A stretch of DNA of 64,000 nt, taken from the NCBI RefSeq assembly GCF_020184175.1, contig NC_065532.1:21390001-21454000 (forward strand), in the 5' to 3' direction. The notes beneath the pieces are model-generated. The model did not search any database and was not told where the DNA came from. It saw nothing but the letters and a program-made list of their open reading frames with translations. Below are positions 54,301-64,000 of this stretch, in pieces (the stretch's first letter is position 1; every line of letters starts with the position of its first letter). The position numbers were made by a program, and so were the translations under genes. Source of the DNA: Aphis gossypii (taxonomy: Eukaryota > Arthropoda > Insecta > Hemiptera > Aphididae).

Positions 54301-57300
54301 TAACAAGTATTGGCTAAATAACATCCAATTATTGTCGATTATAAGTTAAAAATATTGTTTAAAAGTGCTGTGTTTGACTCAACGGTGTTGAACTTATTTT
54401 AAACTGATTTTAATAAACCGAATGTATACTATTAAGTACCAAAAATCCGACGATAAAAAATATAACAAAATAATATAAATAATTACTTAAAACATTTTTA
54501 TTACATTACAATATTTGTCTGTAGAATGTAAATAAACGGAAATAACAAAAAAATATTCTTATTCATTTTTTTTTAATCTTTTACGCTTAAGTATCGGTGT
54601 GGTAATAGCGGTATGCCTATTCCATGACGGATACATAAGAAAGATAACGCGGTATAATATACACTATAGTTACTGAGTGTTATTATTTCTTAAGCGAACG
54701 AATCATCTATAGGAAGAATAGTATACCAGACACGAACTCCTATGAAACCATAGATATCATAACGACGCGCATAAAATATATTAATAATAATTATTAATAT
54801 TATGAAATTGGTCCCGGGCGATTTGTCACGCACCGCTAACAGATAAGAGCGACCGTTCGTCCGCCCCCGACGACAAATCATCGTAATTTCATGCTATCGC
54901 GCAGCGTGTATGCTCGTTTTACCGGACGTTCACGAAAATCGGTCGAACACTGATGGACGCGACTGCCGGTTTTCGGCGTACATATTTTAACATATTATAT
55001 TTATGTGCCTAAAATCTAAATACAATAATTATTAATGTGTTCCGATAAAGTGAAATGCAATATGTATGATATTATAACCGTATAGTGTAGGTATCCATAA
55101 AATATAATAATACGTCATAATATTTCACCAAAGTATTCACTGAATACAGGTATTATATACCACTCTAATCTCACCTAATTCATTTTTTTCGTGAAATATT
55201 ATCTATGCGAAAGTCAAAGTACGTTGGATTTAAAAATACCACGTTTTTGCGTGATATTATTTAATTGTTTTCGAAAATAATTAACAAGATTAACAAAAAA
55301 AAACTCAAAATACATAGATAAAAACATTTGAACTCGAAACAGGAAATCAAACTTGCATTTTAAAATAAAATATTGAAATATTTTTTTTTTAGATCCATTT
55401 CTTATAACGGAAGGGGCATAAACTATAATATATATATATTATTAAATTCTTCCTATATATTGGAGGTACAATTCACCTGCGAGTTGCCGTATCTGGGTAC
55501 AGGCTACAAGAAAATATTAAATGTGCCAAAAAATATATATAGATCGATGAAATGGGTTTCTATCCTGTTATTGTTTATTTCACCCTTTGACGTTCTCTTT
55601 CAAAACTACCATGTGAGATTTTAACATATTATACTTATATGTAAGCATAAGGTATAAAAACGAAATTTGTTTTACGTTGCCTTATTTTGGCTTCTGATAA
55701 TACCTTTACCGTGTTAAATATTTATGCGATTTTTTCCCTCTACTGGAACGGACTTATCACGTGCCTTCGATCTCATGCAATATGTTTGGAAAGTTCCTTT
55801 AAAAAAACGAATTTGCTCTCGTTTTGTAGTTTATAGAAGAAATGGTATTGGTTCAGTCATAAGAACAAATTTGTTCATCATGCATATTGCATAATATATT
55901 ATATTGATCAGCAAGATTTATTTTAACGTTTATAAGTAGAGACTATGTATAGAATCCAATATGCTTAAATTAATTAATGTATTTTTCCTTTAAAAATAAA
56001 TAATTTATCTGGAAATTATTTGATGATTCTAAGGAGTTTAATAAAAAAAGTCTCTTTAGATTTCATTAAGAGAAAAAGGTAAAAATTAAATAATTAAAAA
56101 GCTTATGCCAACCAAAACAATTTTGTTTTTCTTAAGCGCATCTCGCTGGAGTTTTTCTACCCGAGCATTGGGATTTATAATCACGATAATGATAATTTGA
56201 TAATTAGTACGACAGCAGGTATTAATATATGCATTAGAAAATTCGAAAACTACTCAGTAAGTGGCTCATTCAGTAAAAAGTTACTATTGCTCCACAATAT
56301 TACACATCTTGGTCACACAAGTTATAGGTATTAACTAAATGTGTAGTAGTACTGGTATATATTACCTATATTTTATTAGATACACATACGTCAAAAACGT
56401 TTCTATCAACGTTTTCCACTACGTCGCATTTTGATCACTGTGGTGATGCAAATGTCTTAATTATTCTGTAATGTTTACGTTGTAGCTAGTATTGTATTCG
56501 TATTTAGGTTTACGCGTTAGGTTAGGTTAGGTTAGGTTAAAATTAAGGTTAGTAAAATTAAGGGTATTTCTGTCACATTCCAAAAGTTTATGCAAGTATG
56601 TATTAAGGTGAAAATTGTATAATTAAATGCAAAAAAAAAAAATTGATAATACCTATCAAACGATAATTGTGTTATTTTTTAGTTCTAAAACCGAAAAACT
56701 GTTGTAACTGCTCTGCTGTATTCTAGATATCAAGTGTATTTCATCAAGAGTTGATCACTTAATTGGGTGTGATAATCTTAAATCCTATTATTATAAATTT
56801 GTATACAAAAATAATAAAACAAAAATTTTATTATAATATGATTGACTGTTTACTGTTGATTGTAGACTTGTAGATAGTGTTACCTTTAGTTATTGTGTTC
56901 TAGTTTGTTTATAAAATATTATAAATGAAGAAAAAAAGGCAAAAGTAGTTTTGGTCCACCATTGAAGTGGGTTGACCTTGACTACCTATGAACAGCTGTA
57001 TTGTTTGAGTTAGTCTAAAAATCTTTGTTGGTAAATAGTAGGTACTTAGTAGAACTGTAGAAGTACAGTGTAGAATGTAGATTATAGTTTCCTTTTTGGT
57101 CTTAATACAAATTGTAAACCTAGGTATGTTTTTGAAATTAACTTTTTATCCTTAAATAATTTAATAGTCGTATAACTGTTCTAAATGAGTCATATCTATA
57201 TATTTGGATTTTGGAGTTTTAATTCGTGTACACGGTATATCATAGAGGTATGACAATTTTACATTAAAATTGCATTTGAATGTGTCGGATACCTTGAATA

Positions 57301-59067
57301 TAATATATTATTATACTTTTGGAATTCGATTAATAATTAGAACCAATTGCGTTTTTAATGGTATTATATTACAAAAACTATAGTATACTAGCCGACCCCG
57401 TGCACTTTGTTGCCCGTTAAAAATTCCAATTTTATAATATGATTCGAATTTTGATTAGTTTGTTATTTAATATTCGGTTTAACGGTGTTCAAATATTAGA
57501 CATTTTCATTGACCATTTTGATTCTCAAAAAACTTGTGCAAGCACCACTTTAAAATGCTTTCTTATTGCACACTAAATTTGTGATACGATTTTACGAATG
57601 TACCGTGTAAATTGTAAGCATCGATCTACTATTGTTCAGGCTCTACGTTTATCAGTCAGTGAGTTACTCAAGTCATAATATTATAGTCATTCTGCTTACC
57701 GTTGCCGTGAGACTCTCTTATGATTATGAGAGCAGTATATTATCATGTAGGCAATCCACACGTGGTGGATTGCGGACCCCGCGAGATGTGTATAAGAAGT
57801 TTATAATTTCTAACACTTAAGTTTCAAATTTATGTCATTTTTTTTTTTACTACAGTGGGTAAAATACAATAATGTGCCATCTCGTGGTTTTTGTATTGTT
57901 GCCTGTTGGTAAAACAATAAAACTTAGTATAACTTGTTATGTTAGTCTATTGCTGTGAATTTGAAATTGACTGTGACAACGAATCATCAGTTCCAGAATA
58001 TTATCGGCGCTCGCCACATATTATTAATAATAAATATTGAAAAAAAAACTATTCTATCTTTTAAGTTGGACCATATTATTAAATGGTTACCAAATTTTAT
58101 CAAAATCCGTAATTCATTATATTAATTTTATATATTACCATAGCAACCACAAATAAATAAATATTATTCTCAAATCTTATAACCCCCATAGCAACCATTT
58201 ATAAACAAAAATTTCTATCGTAAATCTCAATATTCCTGTTTGAGCACATATTATTAATAATAAATATTGAAAAAAACTATCCTATCTTTTAAGTTGGACC
58301 AAATTACACGCGTTGTAAAAAATTCATCAAAATCGGTTAAGTGGTTTAGGAGTCCATTGAGGACAAACATTGTGACACGAGATTTATATATATTAAGATA
58401 TAGATAGGTAAGTAGATTGAATGTATGGCAGTACATTTAGAATTTTTATTATTTATTAAAATTATGGCCAATAACCGTAGCAAATTCAACTTGATGATTC
58501 CCGTTGAGATTTTATAATATATTGTTGCTAACAACCGCATGGCCCATCATACGATAAATATTCGGTAACCTGCAATTTTCCACGTAGGTACATAATATAG
58601 TATATAGAACATCCGTATCTGTGTATATTAATATTTAATAGGCACTGAATATTTATCTACCTTCAATAAGCCATTTCCTCGGCAAATAACGAACTGAACT
58701 ACATAAGTATTGTGGGTACACTATACCTATCTGTAAATCTATAATTCAATGGTTTAAAAAAATTAAAAGTAAAAAAAAATGTCTATATCCTCCCCGTACG
58801 CTGAGAGACCGGACCTGCGAGACGAACGTCCTTTCTCCCTACTACAACACGTGTTTGACCGAGTGCCCGTCAGTGGGATCCAAGAAAACGTATTATGATA
58901 ATAGTATAACGATCAAGATCAATGCCCTCACCAACCATACATTTCGGGGGGAGGGATCCCTAAACCCTCCCTATATACGCCACGATTTGACGGTCTTCCG
59001 GTCTCTCGGCGACCAGAGTTATATGATATGTGATAGGGTAGGTACCAAAAGACAGAATTTAACTTAA
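50673..59067 (+). CDS. serine protease homolog, catalytically inactive
   Basis: Proposed exons are 50673-50969, 51892-52002, 52119-52294 and 58806-59067, all phase-compatible, giving 281 residues, a normal length for the trypsin family. Residues 1-25 form a signal peptide. The chymotrypsin fold is seen in FPFLVGL, then CSETLISSIFVLSSAYC, where the catalytic His position holds Tyr. Exon 2 gives VYTHPSYNN and IYDLSLVK, keeping the Asp position; exon 3 gives a conserved-type Cys (LNCVIVG). No canonical GDSGGP Ser motif is present; the last exon has only a degenerate GDQSYMIC or RGEGS. So the product is likely a secreted, non-proteolytic homolog, as in clip-type regulators of immunity or development. 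Exons 1-3 are well supported. The last exon, 6.5 kb away, is inferred from open frame, phase, total length and a following AATAAA. Without it, exon 3 would run into TGA at 52296-52298 and the protein would be truncated. Confidence 0.58.
51271..51330. repeat. AT microsatellite in intron 1
   Basis: Long TA/AT dinucleotide run just outside the left arm of the inverted repeat. Confidence 0.9.
52950..53628 (-). repeat. right arm of 680-bp inverted repeat
   Basis: Reverse complement of 50523-51202 at about 99.6 % identity by eye. It carries an antisense copy of the protease-homolog promoter region, exon 1 and start of intron 1, and lies in the proposed intron 3 of the same gene. Confidence 0.97.
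53176..53478 (-). pseudogene. orphan inverted copy of protease-homolog exon 1
   Basis: On the minus strand this encodes the same signal peptide and FPFLVGL segment as the plus-strand exon 1. It differs at two residues: CSGTLISS instead of CSETLISS, and SSLIVR instead of SSLTVR. The Gly version is the more usual one in the trypsin family. No exon 2 or 3 follows in the minus direction because the duplication ends at 52950, so it cannot encode a full protein. Confidence 0.85.
53629..56516. other. intronic/intergenic spacer, no further exon confirmed
   Basis: A G/C-richer patch at about 54800-54990 could be a promoter or 5' exon, but no splice-joined frame supports it. An acceptor-like site at about 53880 and a 83-codon frame at 55373-55624 were considered and not accepted. 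Confidence 0.35.
56517..56539. repeat. interstitial (TTAGG)4 telomere-like repeat
   Basis: Four perfect TTAGG units plus TTA. TTAGG is the ancestral insect telomere repeat. Confidence 0.9.
56551..56616. repeat. dispersed repeat, copy B
   Basis: Matches 44029-44108 apart from one substitution and a deletion of about 14 bases. It lies 11 bases after the TTAGG run and has no MITE attached. Confidence 0.8.
57385..58410 (+). mobile_element. interspersed repeat of uncertain class
   Basis: It begins around TAGCCGACCCCGTGCACTTT and ends with TCATCAAAATCGGTTAAGTG followed by AT-rich 'tatatatattaagata'. Similar head and tail modules are widespread in insect genomes. A 9-bp stem hairpin (GCAATCCAC/GTGGATTGC) lies near 57750-57772, which would fit a Helitron end, but I see no clear terminal CTRR. 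A 58-base module (58015-58073) is repeated at 58245-58302. No coding capacity. Confidence 0.55.
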
Positions 59068-59096
59068 AGACAACACACACACATTATACGTATAGT

Positions 59097-59102
59097 AATA
59101 AA
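59097..59102 (+). terminator. poly(A) signal after the proposed last protease-homolog exon
   Basis: AATAAA located 30 bases after the stop at 59065-59067; supports a terminal exon there. Confidence 0.45.
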
Positions 59103-59586
59103 ATTAATGTTATATATTATTTTAATTACACAAAATCATATATATAAATATATATACTTAACGCGTAGTATATATAACACATATTATAGGTATATATAAT
59201 AATAATAATATTTCGTTTATATGTTTATATTTATATTATATAAGTCGTATATATATATATATATATATATTATAATAACGCGTGCGCGATGATAATCATA
59301 CTTAATTCATAATATATAATAATACGTTTTTTAATTCCGTCGCGTCGCCATCGTCTTGTTAAAAAAAAATTCGCCGCCAATATTATAGCATAATATATAA
59401 TATAAAACACATAATAATATGATATACGACCGCTCCGACAGCCACTGCGCCTAAACGCAACGTGTACGTATGTATAATTTATAACCGCGACTCGTACATA
59501 TAGGCGTACTGTTATAATATATTATTATTATTATACGGAAAATATAATCGTTGTGGTCGATTTAAATTTTAAAAATTATTATTATG
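59103..59586. other. spacer between convergent genes
   Basis: The two genes end towards each other here. It holds a TA microsatellite at about 59249-59270 and the 3' UTR of the minus-strand gene. No further feature was seen. Confidence 0.5.
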
Positions 59587-60614
59587 TTATTCGTCGTAGT
59601 ACTCGTCGGCGTACTCGTAGACGGGCCGCATCGGCCTCATCCTGTTGGCCGCGGACGGCGTCGCTCTCGCCGCGTGCTGCTTGTTGTACTGCGTCGCGGC
59701 GGCGGCGGCGGCCTGCTGTTGCTGCGGCCTGTGCCTGTTATTATTGCTGTTGCCGTGCGAGCCGGCGGCCATCACTTGCCTGACGCTCACCCGCTGCGGT
59801 TGCCGGGCCTGCTGGTAGACCACCGGTTCCGCCGGTTCGTCCGCCCCGTCGTCTTCGGCGGCGTCGGCCGCCGGTTGCCGGTTGATCGCTTTCGTCGGTT
59901 TCGACGGCCGCGACAAGAACGGCCCGGAAGCTCGTTGCTTGGTCGCCGCGGCGATCGATTGACGCGTGGCCGCGGCCGGCAGTTCGTCCTCGTACTCGTC
60001 GGCCACGCGATCCGCCGCCGGCCTCTTCCGCGGCGCCGCGGCCGGTGGCGGCGCGACGGTCGCGGGCGCCCTGTTGACCGGCTTGGTCCTGACCGCCGAC
60101 GGGCGCCGCACGCGGTCCGCGTCGTAGTCGACCACCTGCACGGCGGCCGTCCTGGCGGCGGCCACCTTGACCGGCTTGGCCTGGTCCGGTTTGGACGCGG
60201 CCGCGGTGGCGGCGACCGCGGACTTCACGGCGGCCGGTACTTCCGGTTCGGCGGCGTACTCGTCGTCGGCCACCACTTCCTCGTCGTCGTCGTAATACTC
60301 GACCGGATCTTCGGTCGAGGTCGGCCGTTGCGGTTCTCTGGCCCTGGACGCCGCGGCCGACTTGGCCGGCGCCGCTTCCGTGGTGGTGGTGGTGCTGGTC
60401 GTGGTGGTGGCCGCGGTGGTGGACGCGGGAGCGGCCGCCGGCGCCGACGGACCGGGTTGCGGGCCCGAAGACTTGGAAACGGATGACGTGTAATCGTATC
60501 GGTCCCGTTCGTTGATGGGCACGGGACGGCGGATCTTGGGCGGGGCCCTGGGCTTGTCGTACACCGAAGATATCTGGTTGGACACGTTCTTCGTCACTGC
60601 GGTGGACGACGACG

Positions 60615-60646
<32 letters not shown>

Positions 60647-62695
60647 CGTGGCTGCTGTTGTTGCTGTTGCTGCTGTTGCCCGTGCTGTTGTCCCCTGTGC
60701 TGTTTAAAGTTACCGCTCGGCGGCGCGTCGATTCCAAACTGCTTTCCTGGTAATCGGCTTCTAGGTCGGCCTGTTTGTAATCTGAAACGAGTTTACAAAA
60801 CGTTAGTTAGGTACTGAAAACAACGGTTATTGAAAAGACGCCACTGGTTTAATAAACCAATAATAACAATAATGGTACCTATGTATACGAGAGAGCCGAT
60901 TGTAGACCAATGCGCCCGATGGACTCAGAAGGATAAATATTGACTTTACCTTTCTGCCTACAAATTATACTTTAAAATCCACGACGTGAATAACAAACTA
61001 TAACTCACGATATCAATACTATTTTTGTTAAACCATTAAATTGTACACGAGACACGATTTCCTTTGTTTTAGCTGATCATCAGATTTTTAGTAGAATCGC
61101 CGAAAAGGTCAAAAGTTGAAAGTTACCGTTGTATATTATAAAATACTATAACTCAATACTCATTTACGTATATGACAACGAATAATGATATTTTTAAAGT
61201 TTTAAATTATTATGTGCGTGTAATGTGAATAATTACATAATTTCTATGTTTAAAAGTATACGTATATGTATATATACCATAACTATTGTATGATGTTATA
61301 TATTAAATGATTGAAATTACACGAACCACGATTATCATCCTGATCTGTTAGGGTCAATATTAAACACAACTATTTGGGTTTTTATGTTTTATTCGTATAT
61401 CTTAGACTTTCTAAAAGAATAAACGTATATATTATAAATACATTTGAAAATGTATTAAAGTCGATTTCAGCGAAAGGAGGTACATGATATACAGAATATA
61501 TTTATATAATAATGATAGAAAATGATTGGAAATGTTAAAAAAAATTATAAATTTTTAATTAATAAAACACGCACGACGGCGACAGACTTGCGTCGCCGTC
61601 GATGAACACTTTACACATGTGAAAGACACATTATAGCTATTATAATGTGTTTGCCTTTGATTCGTGTACATACTACGTATATATACGCTATGCACTATGC
61701 ATCGATTAAAAAACTTCATTGGACGTGCTCGCGACGACGGTAGACTACACACGTATCGTTGTCGTGTTACACAATAATTTCAAGACGCAAGACTCGTGAT
61801 TGTTTTTAATTACAACTCCAGCCGTAGTTATTGAAAATTATGTTTAACACATGCGTGAAATTCAACGTTCAACTACTTTTCGTAATATTAAACGGACTAA
61901 CACTTTGTAACGACAAATATGAAGTATTCACAGAGATCTCAATTGGGAGGAGTGAGCGCTAGTAAGTAATAACCCCTTCTAAAAAAAAAAAAAAAAACTA
62001 CGCACAAATTTATGTCGGATATATGTACGCCGGTCTAGGGTATTTTAGTGGTAAAATTAAAAAATCCAATTGAATTTAAGTGTATAGCTTTCCCCGTCCA
62101 CAAAAATTCAAAACGAATGATCACAGCCATTTTACGCGTATAAATCGTATACTTAAATTGATTTTTTTTGTTTTCCTATAATATAATTAATTTACTATAG
62201 CGACACATAAAAATATATTTTATACGGCCCAATTTTGGGTTGCAACTCGTACGTTTTGGGAAACACTCGGTGTACTAACGGTTGCGATTTAAAGTCGAAA
62301 ACAATATACACTCACTGTTGAACCGAGAATGTTTTCTGATGGGCTTTTTGATCACCGGCATGTGCTCGACGCTATCGTCATAGTACTCTTGCTGGTCGTC
62401 GTAGTCGTCTACGTAGTAATACTCGTACACAGGCCTACGCCTCCGGTACGTGGGCCTGCGCTTCCGGCCCTGCGCGTAACCTGGTGGCATGGCCCTGCGC
62501 CCTTCGTACGGCATCTGCTGTTGTTGGTACTGCGGATAGAATGGTTGTTGTTGTTGTTGTTGTTGTTGTTGTTGCAGTTGTTGTTGTTGTTGTTGTTGTT
62601 GTTGCTGCTGCTGCTGCTGCTGAGGAGCGGCCGTCGTGGACGTGGTGGTGGTCGGCAGCGTTGTCGTTTCGGCGGCTTTGTACAGCGCATCATTT
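59587..62695 (-). CDS. low-complexity Gln/Ala/Thr/Pro-rich protein, 5' end missing
   Basis: Two minus-strand exons join in frame: 62695-62316 (entering in phase 2, donor ACA|GTGAGT) and 60770-59587 (acceptor AAACAG). About 520 residues are visible. The first visible exon has a Thr run, a long poly-Gln tract, then basic RRPTYRRRRPVYEYYYVDDY with a Tyr/Asp-rich tail. The second has further Gln runs, a Thr/Ala-rich mucin-like stretch, Asp/Glu/Tyr patches (EYYDDDEEVVADDEY) and ends RPVYEYADEYYDE. I do not recognise the family. The composition suggests an extracellular matrix, cuticle-associated or mucin-like protein, but this is inference. The alternative acceptor 11 bases upstream (60781) would break the frame. 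The second exon is strongly GC-rich, unlike its surroundings. No start codon or signal peptide exon was found before the window end. Confidence 0.72.
60614..60690 (-). repeat. CAG/CAA repeat coding poly-Gln
   Basis: Mixed CAG and CAA codons in the second visible exon of the minus-strand gene, interrupted by a Pro-Arg pair. Confidence 0.9.
62543..62622 (-). repeat. CAA/CAG repeat coding poly-Gln
   Basis: About 26 Gln codons with one Leu interruption, on the minus strand: a CAG block followed by CAA blocks. Likely length-polymorphic. Confidence 0.95.
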
Positions 62696-64000
62696 CTGCA
62701 CACATATTTTTATCATTCAGTTTTTTGAAGTCAGAATTTTAAAGTAATTTTACAAATGTTAAAAATTAAACGAATTAGCATAATAGCATCCACCTTAAAA
62801 CAATGTATTTTCGCACTGCCGTATTAGAAGATTTCGGACGTTATCGACAAAATCGAATAGAAATGTACAGTGTGATCTGCCGAGCATGCTTAATTCTTAT
62901 ACCCATTTTACAAAATGTAGTTTTTATACAAAAATGTATAAAGCAGGTGTTATAACAAATCTAGTGTTTATTATATACTGGTATCATTTTTACTAAGTAT
63001 AAATGTTGATAGATTAATATTAAACATTTGAATTACTATAGCCGCCACCCAAATTTTTCAAATCTATTATTGCGGTTCTATTATTCTTTGTAAACAAAGT
63101 TAAATTACTCAAAAACTATTTGCCTAAATTTTATATCTATGTATTATCATCCATAGCTGGTGTGGTTAAATGGTCGATTTGATTTTATAAACATAATTTA
63201 CGAAAGAAAAAACCATTTCGAGGTAGACATTCCCGCAAAACTATTTCGTAATTGATACAGTAATAAGGTTTAAATGCATGTTGTACGTTTGTGCACTGTG
63301 AATATATAAGTATAACAGTATACTATCCGTATAACGTGTATATACAGAGTGATTCACTAAAAATAATCAACAATTTTTATTATTCAATAATGCAATTATA
63401 TATTTTAAAATTATTATATTACTGAAGAGATAGAAATTACAACTTATTTTTATACAATAAACCATTTAGAGCGGATAAATTTTCTGAAAATTCAAACAAT
63501 TATAGTTTTGAGTTACCTATTTAAATTAATAAGTCCATATAATAATGGGTTTGAAAAATGTGGGTGGTTGTGATGGAGATTTGAAAATCTTAGTAATTTA
63601 TATTAATCTATCAACATTTATAATTTTTTTTGATGGGCCGAATATAATAAATACTAATTAGATCTGATATTACATATAGTGTTACATTTTTGTAAAACCA
63701 TTTTAAAGTATATACTATTCTCCATTATCCTTAGTATAATAAACATTATATAATAACTATAAAAACTACTTATTTGAATGTTAGGTAGGTAAGTATGGTT
63801 TTAGAATCACTCTGTATGGCTGTATAATAATATAATTCACTATGGTAGAGTAGTAAAGTACCATATATTATAATGACACGATGTTTTGATAGGTCATAGC
63901 ACGCATTAGATTTATTATTATTATGTTGATACTTCATATACATAATATGTATATAATATACCTACTGCCAAAATCGGCGACGCGGATATCACGTCGGTGG
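62696..64000. other. upstream intron or promoter of the minus-strand gene
   Basis: No further exon could be supported. The last 40 bases become G/C-richer and contain a donor-like site on the minus strand, but its phase does not fit the exon at 62695. AT-rich elsewhere. Confidence 0.4.

Noticed and set aside
55373..55624. 83-codon frame with an acceptor-like poly-T upstream
   Set aside because: Part of it reads like protein, but I found no donor, partner exon or family match.
59584..60486. 300-codon plus-strand open frame opposite the GC-rich exon
   Set aside because: It is the mirror of a GC-rich coding exon, is made of Arg/Gly/Val low complexity, and the minus-strand frame has splice sites and a sensible protein.
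62329..62742. Plus-strand poly-Leu and poly-Val frames
   Set aside because: They are antisense readings of the poly-Gln codon repeat.

Overview
The window is AT-rich animal DNA with spliced genes, and it looks like an insect genome. Codon-split exons with GT-AG introns, TTAGG-type short telomeric repeats, recurrent 'taggtacctat'-like words, very AT-rich spacers and several pogo/hAT-like miniature transposons together suggest a hemipteran, most likely an aphid. The species call is inference. No prokaryotic or viral gene was seen.

Layout. Positions 1-20.7 kb hold no gene I can support; they contain AT-rich spacer with MITEs (a two-copy family at 2.1 and 3.7 kb, a pogo-like MITE at 8.75 kb, a hAT end at 19.7 kb and a 170-bp inverted-repeat element at 20.1 kb). 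From 20.7 to 43.3 kb there is a compact run of five plus-strand genes whose exons all join in frame: a mitochondrial glycine carrier (SLC25A38/HEM25 type), mitochondrial endonuclease G, a secreted GM2-activator/ML-like lipid-binding protein, the nonsense-mediated-decay factor UPF3, and a GNB1L-type WD40 protein. A decayed mariner-like transposase lies between the endonuclease G gene and the lipid-binding gene. Positions 43.3-50.5 kb are intergenic with repeats.

From 50.5 to 59.1 kb there is a plus-strand gene for a catalytically dead trypsin-like serine protease homolog. Its first three exons are clear and a phase-compatible terminal exon lies 6.5 kb downstream. A nearly perfect 680-bp inverted copy of its promoter, exon 1 and start of intron 1 sits in the large third intron, so exons 2 and 3 lie inside a giant potential hairpin. 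This is the most unusual structure in the window. From 59.6 to 62.7 kb the minus strand carries two exons of a GC-rich gene for a low-complexity Gln/Ala/Thr/Pro protein with repeated RPVYEY-type, Tyr/Asp-rich tails; its 5' end is not in view.

Two neighbouring genes (SLC25A38, EndoG) act in mitochondria and UPF3 acts in mRNA surveillance. Apart from this I see no pathway linking the genes: the run looks like ordinary housekeeping neighbours rather than a functional cluster.
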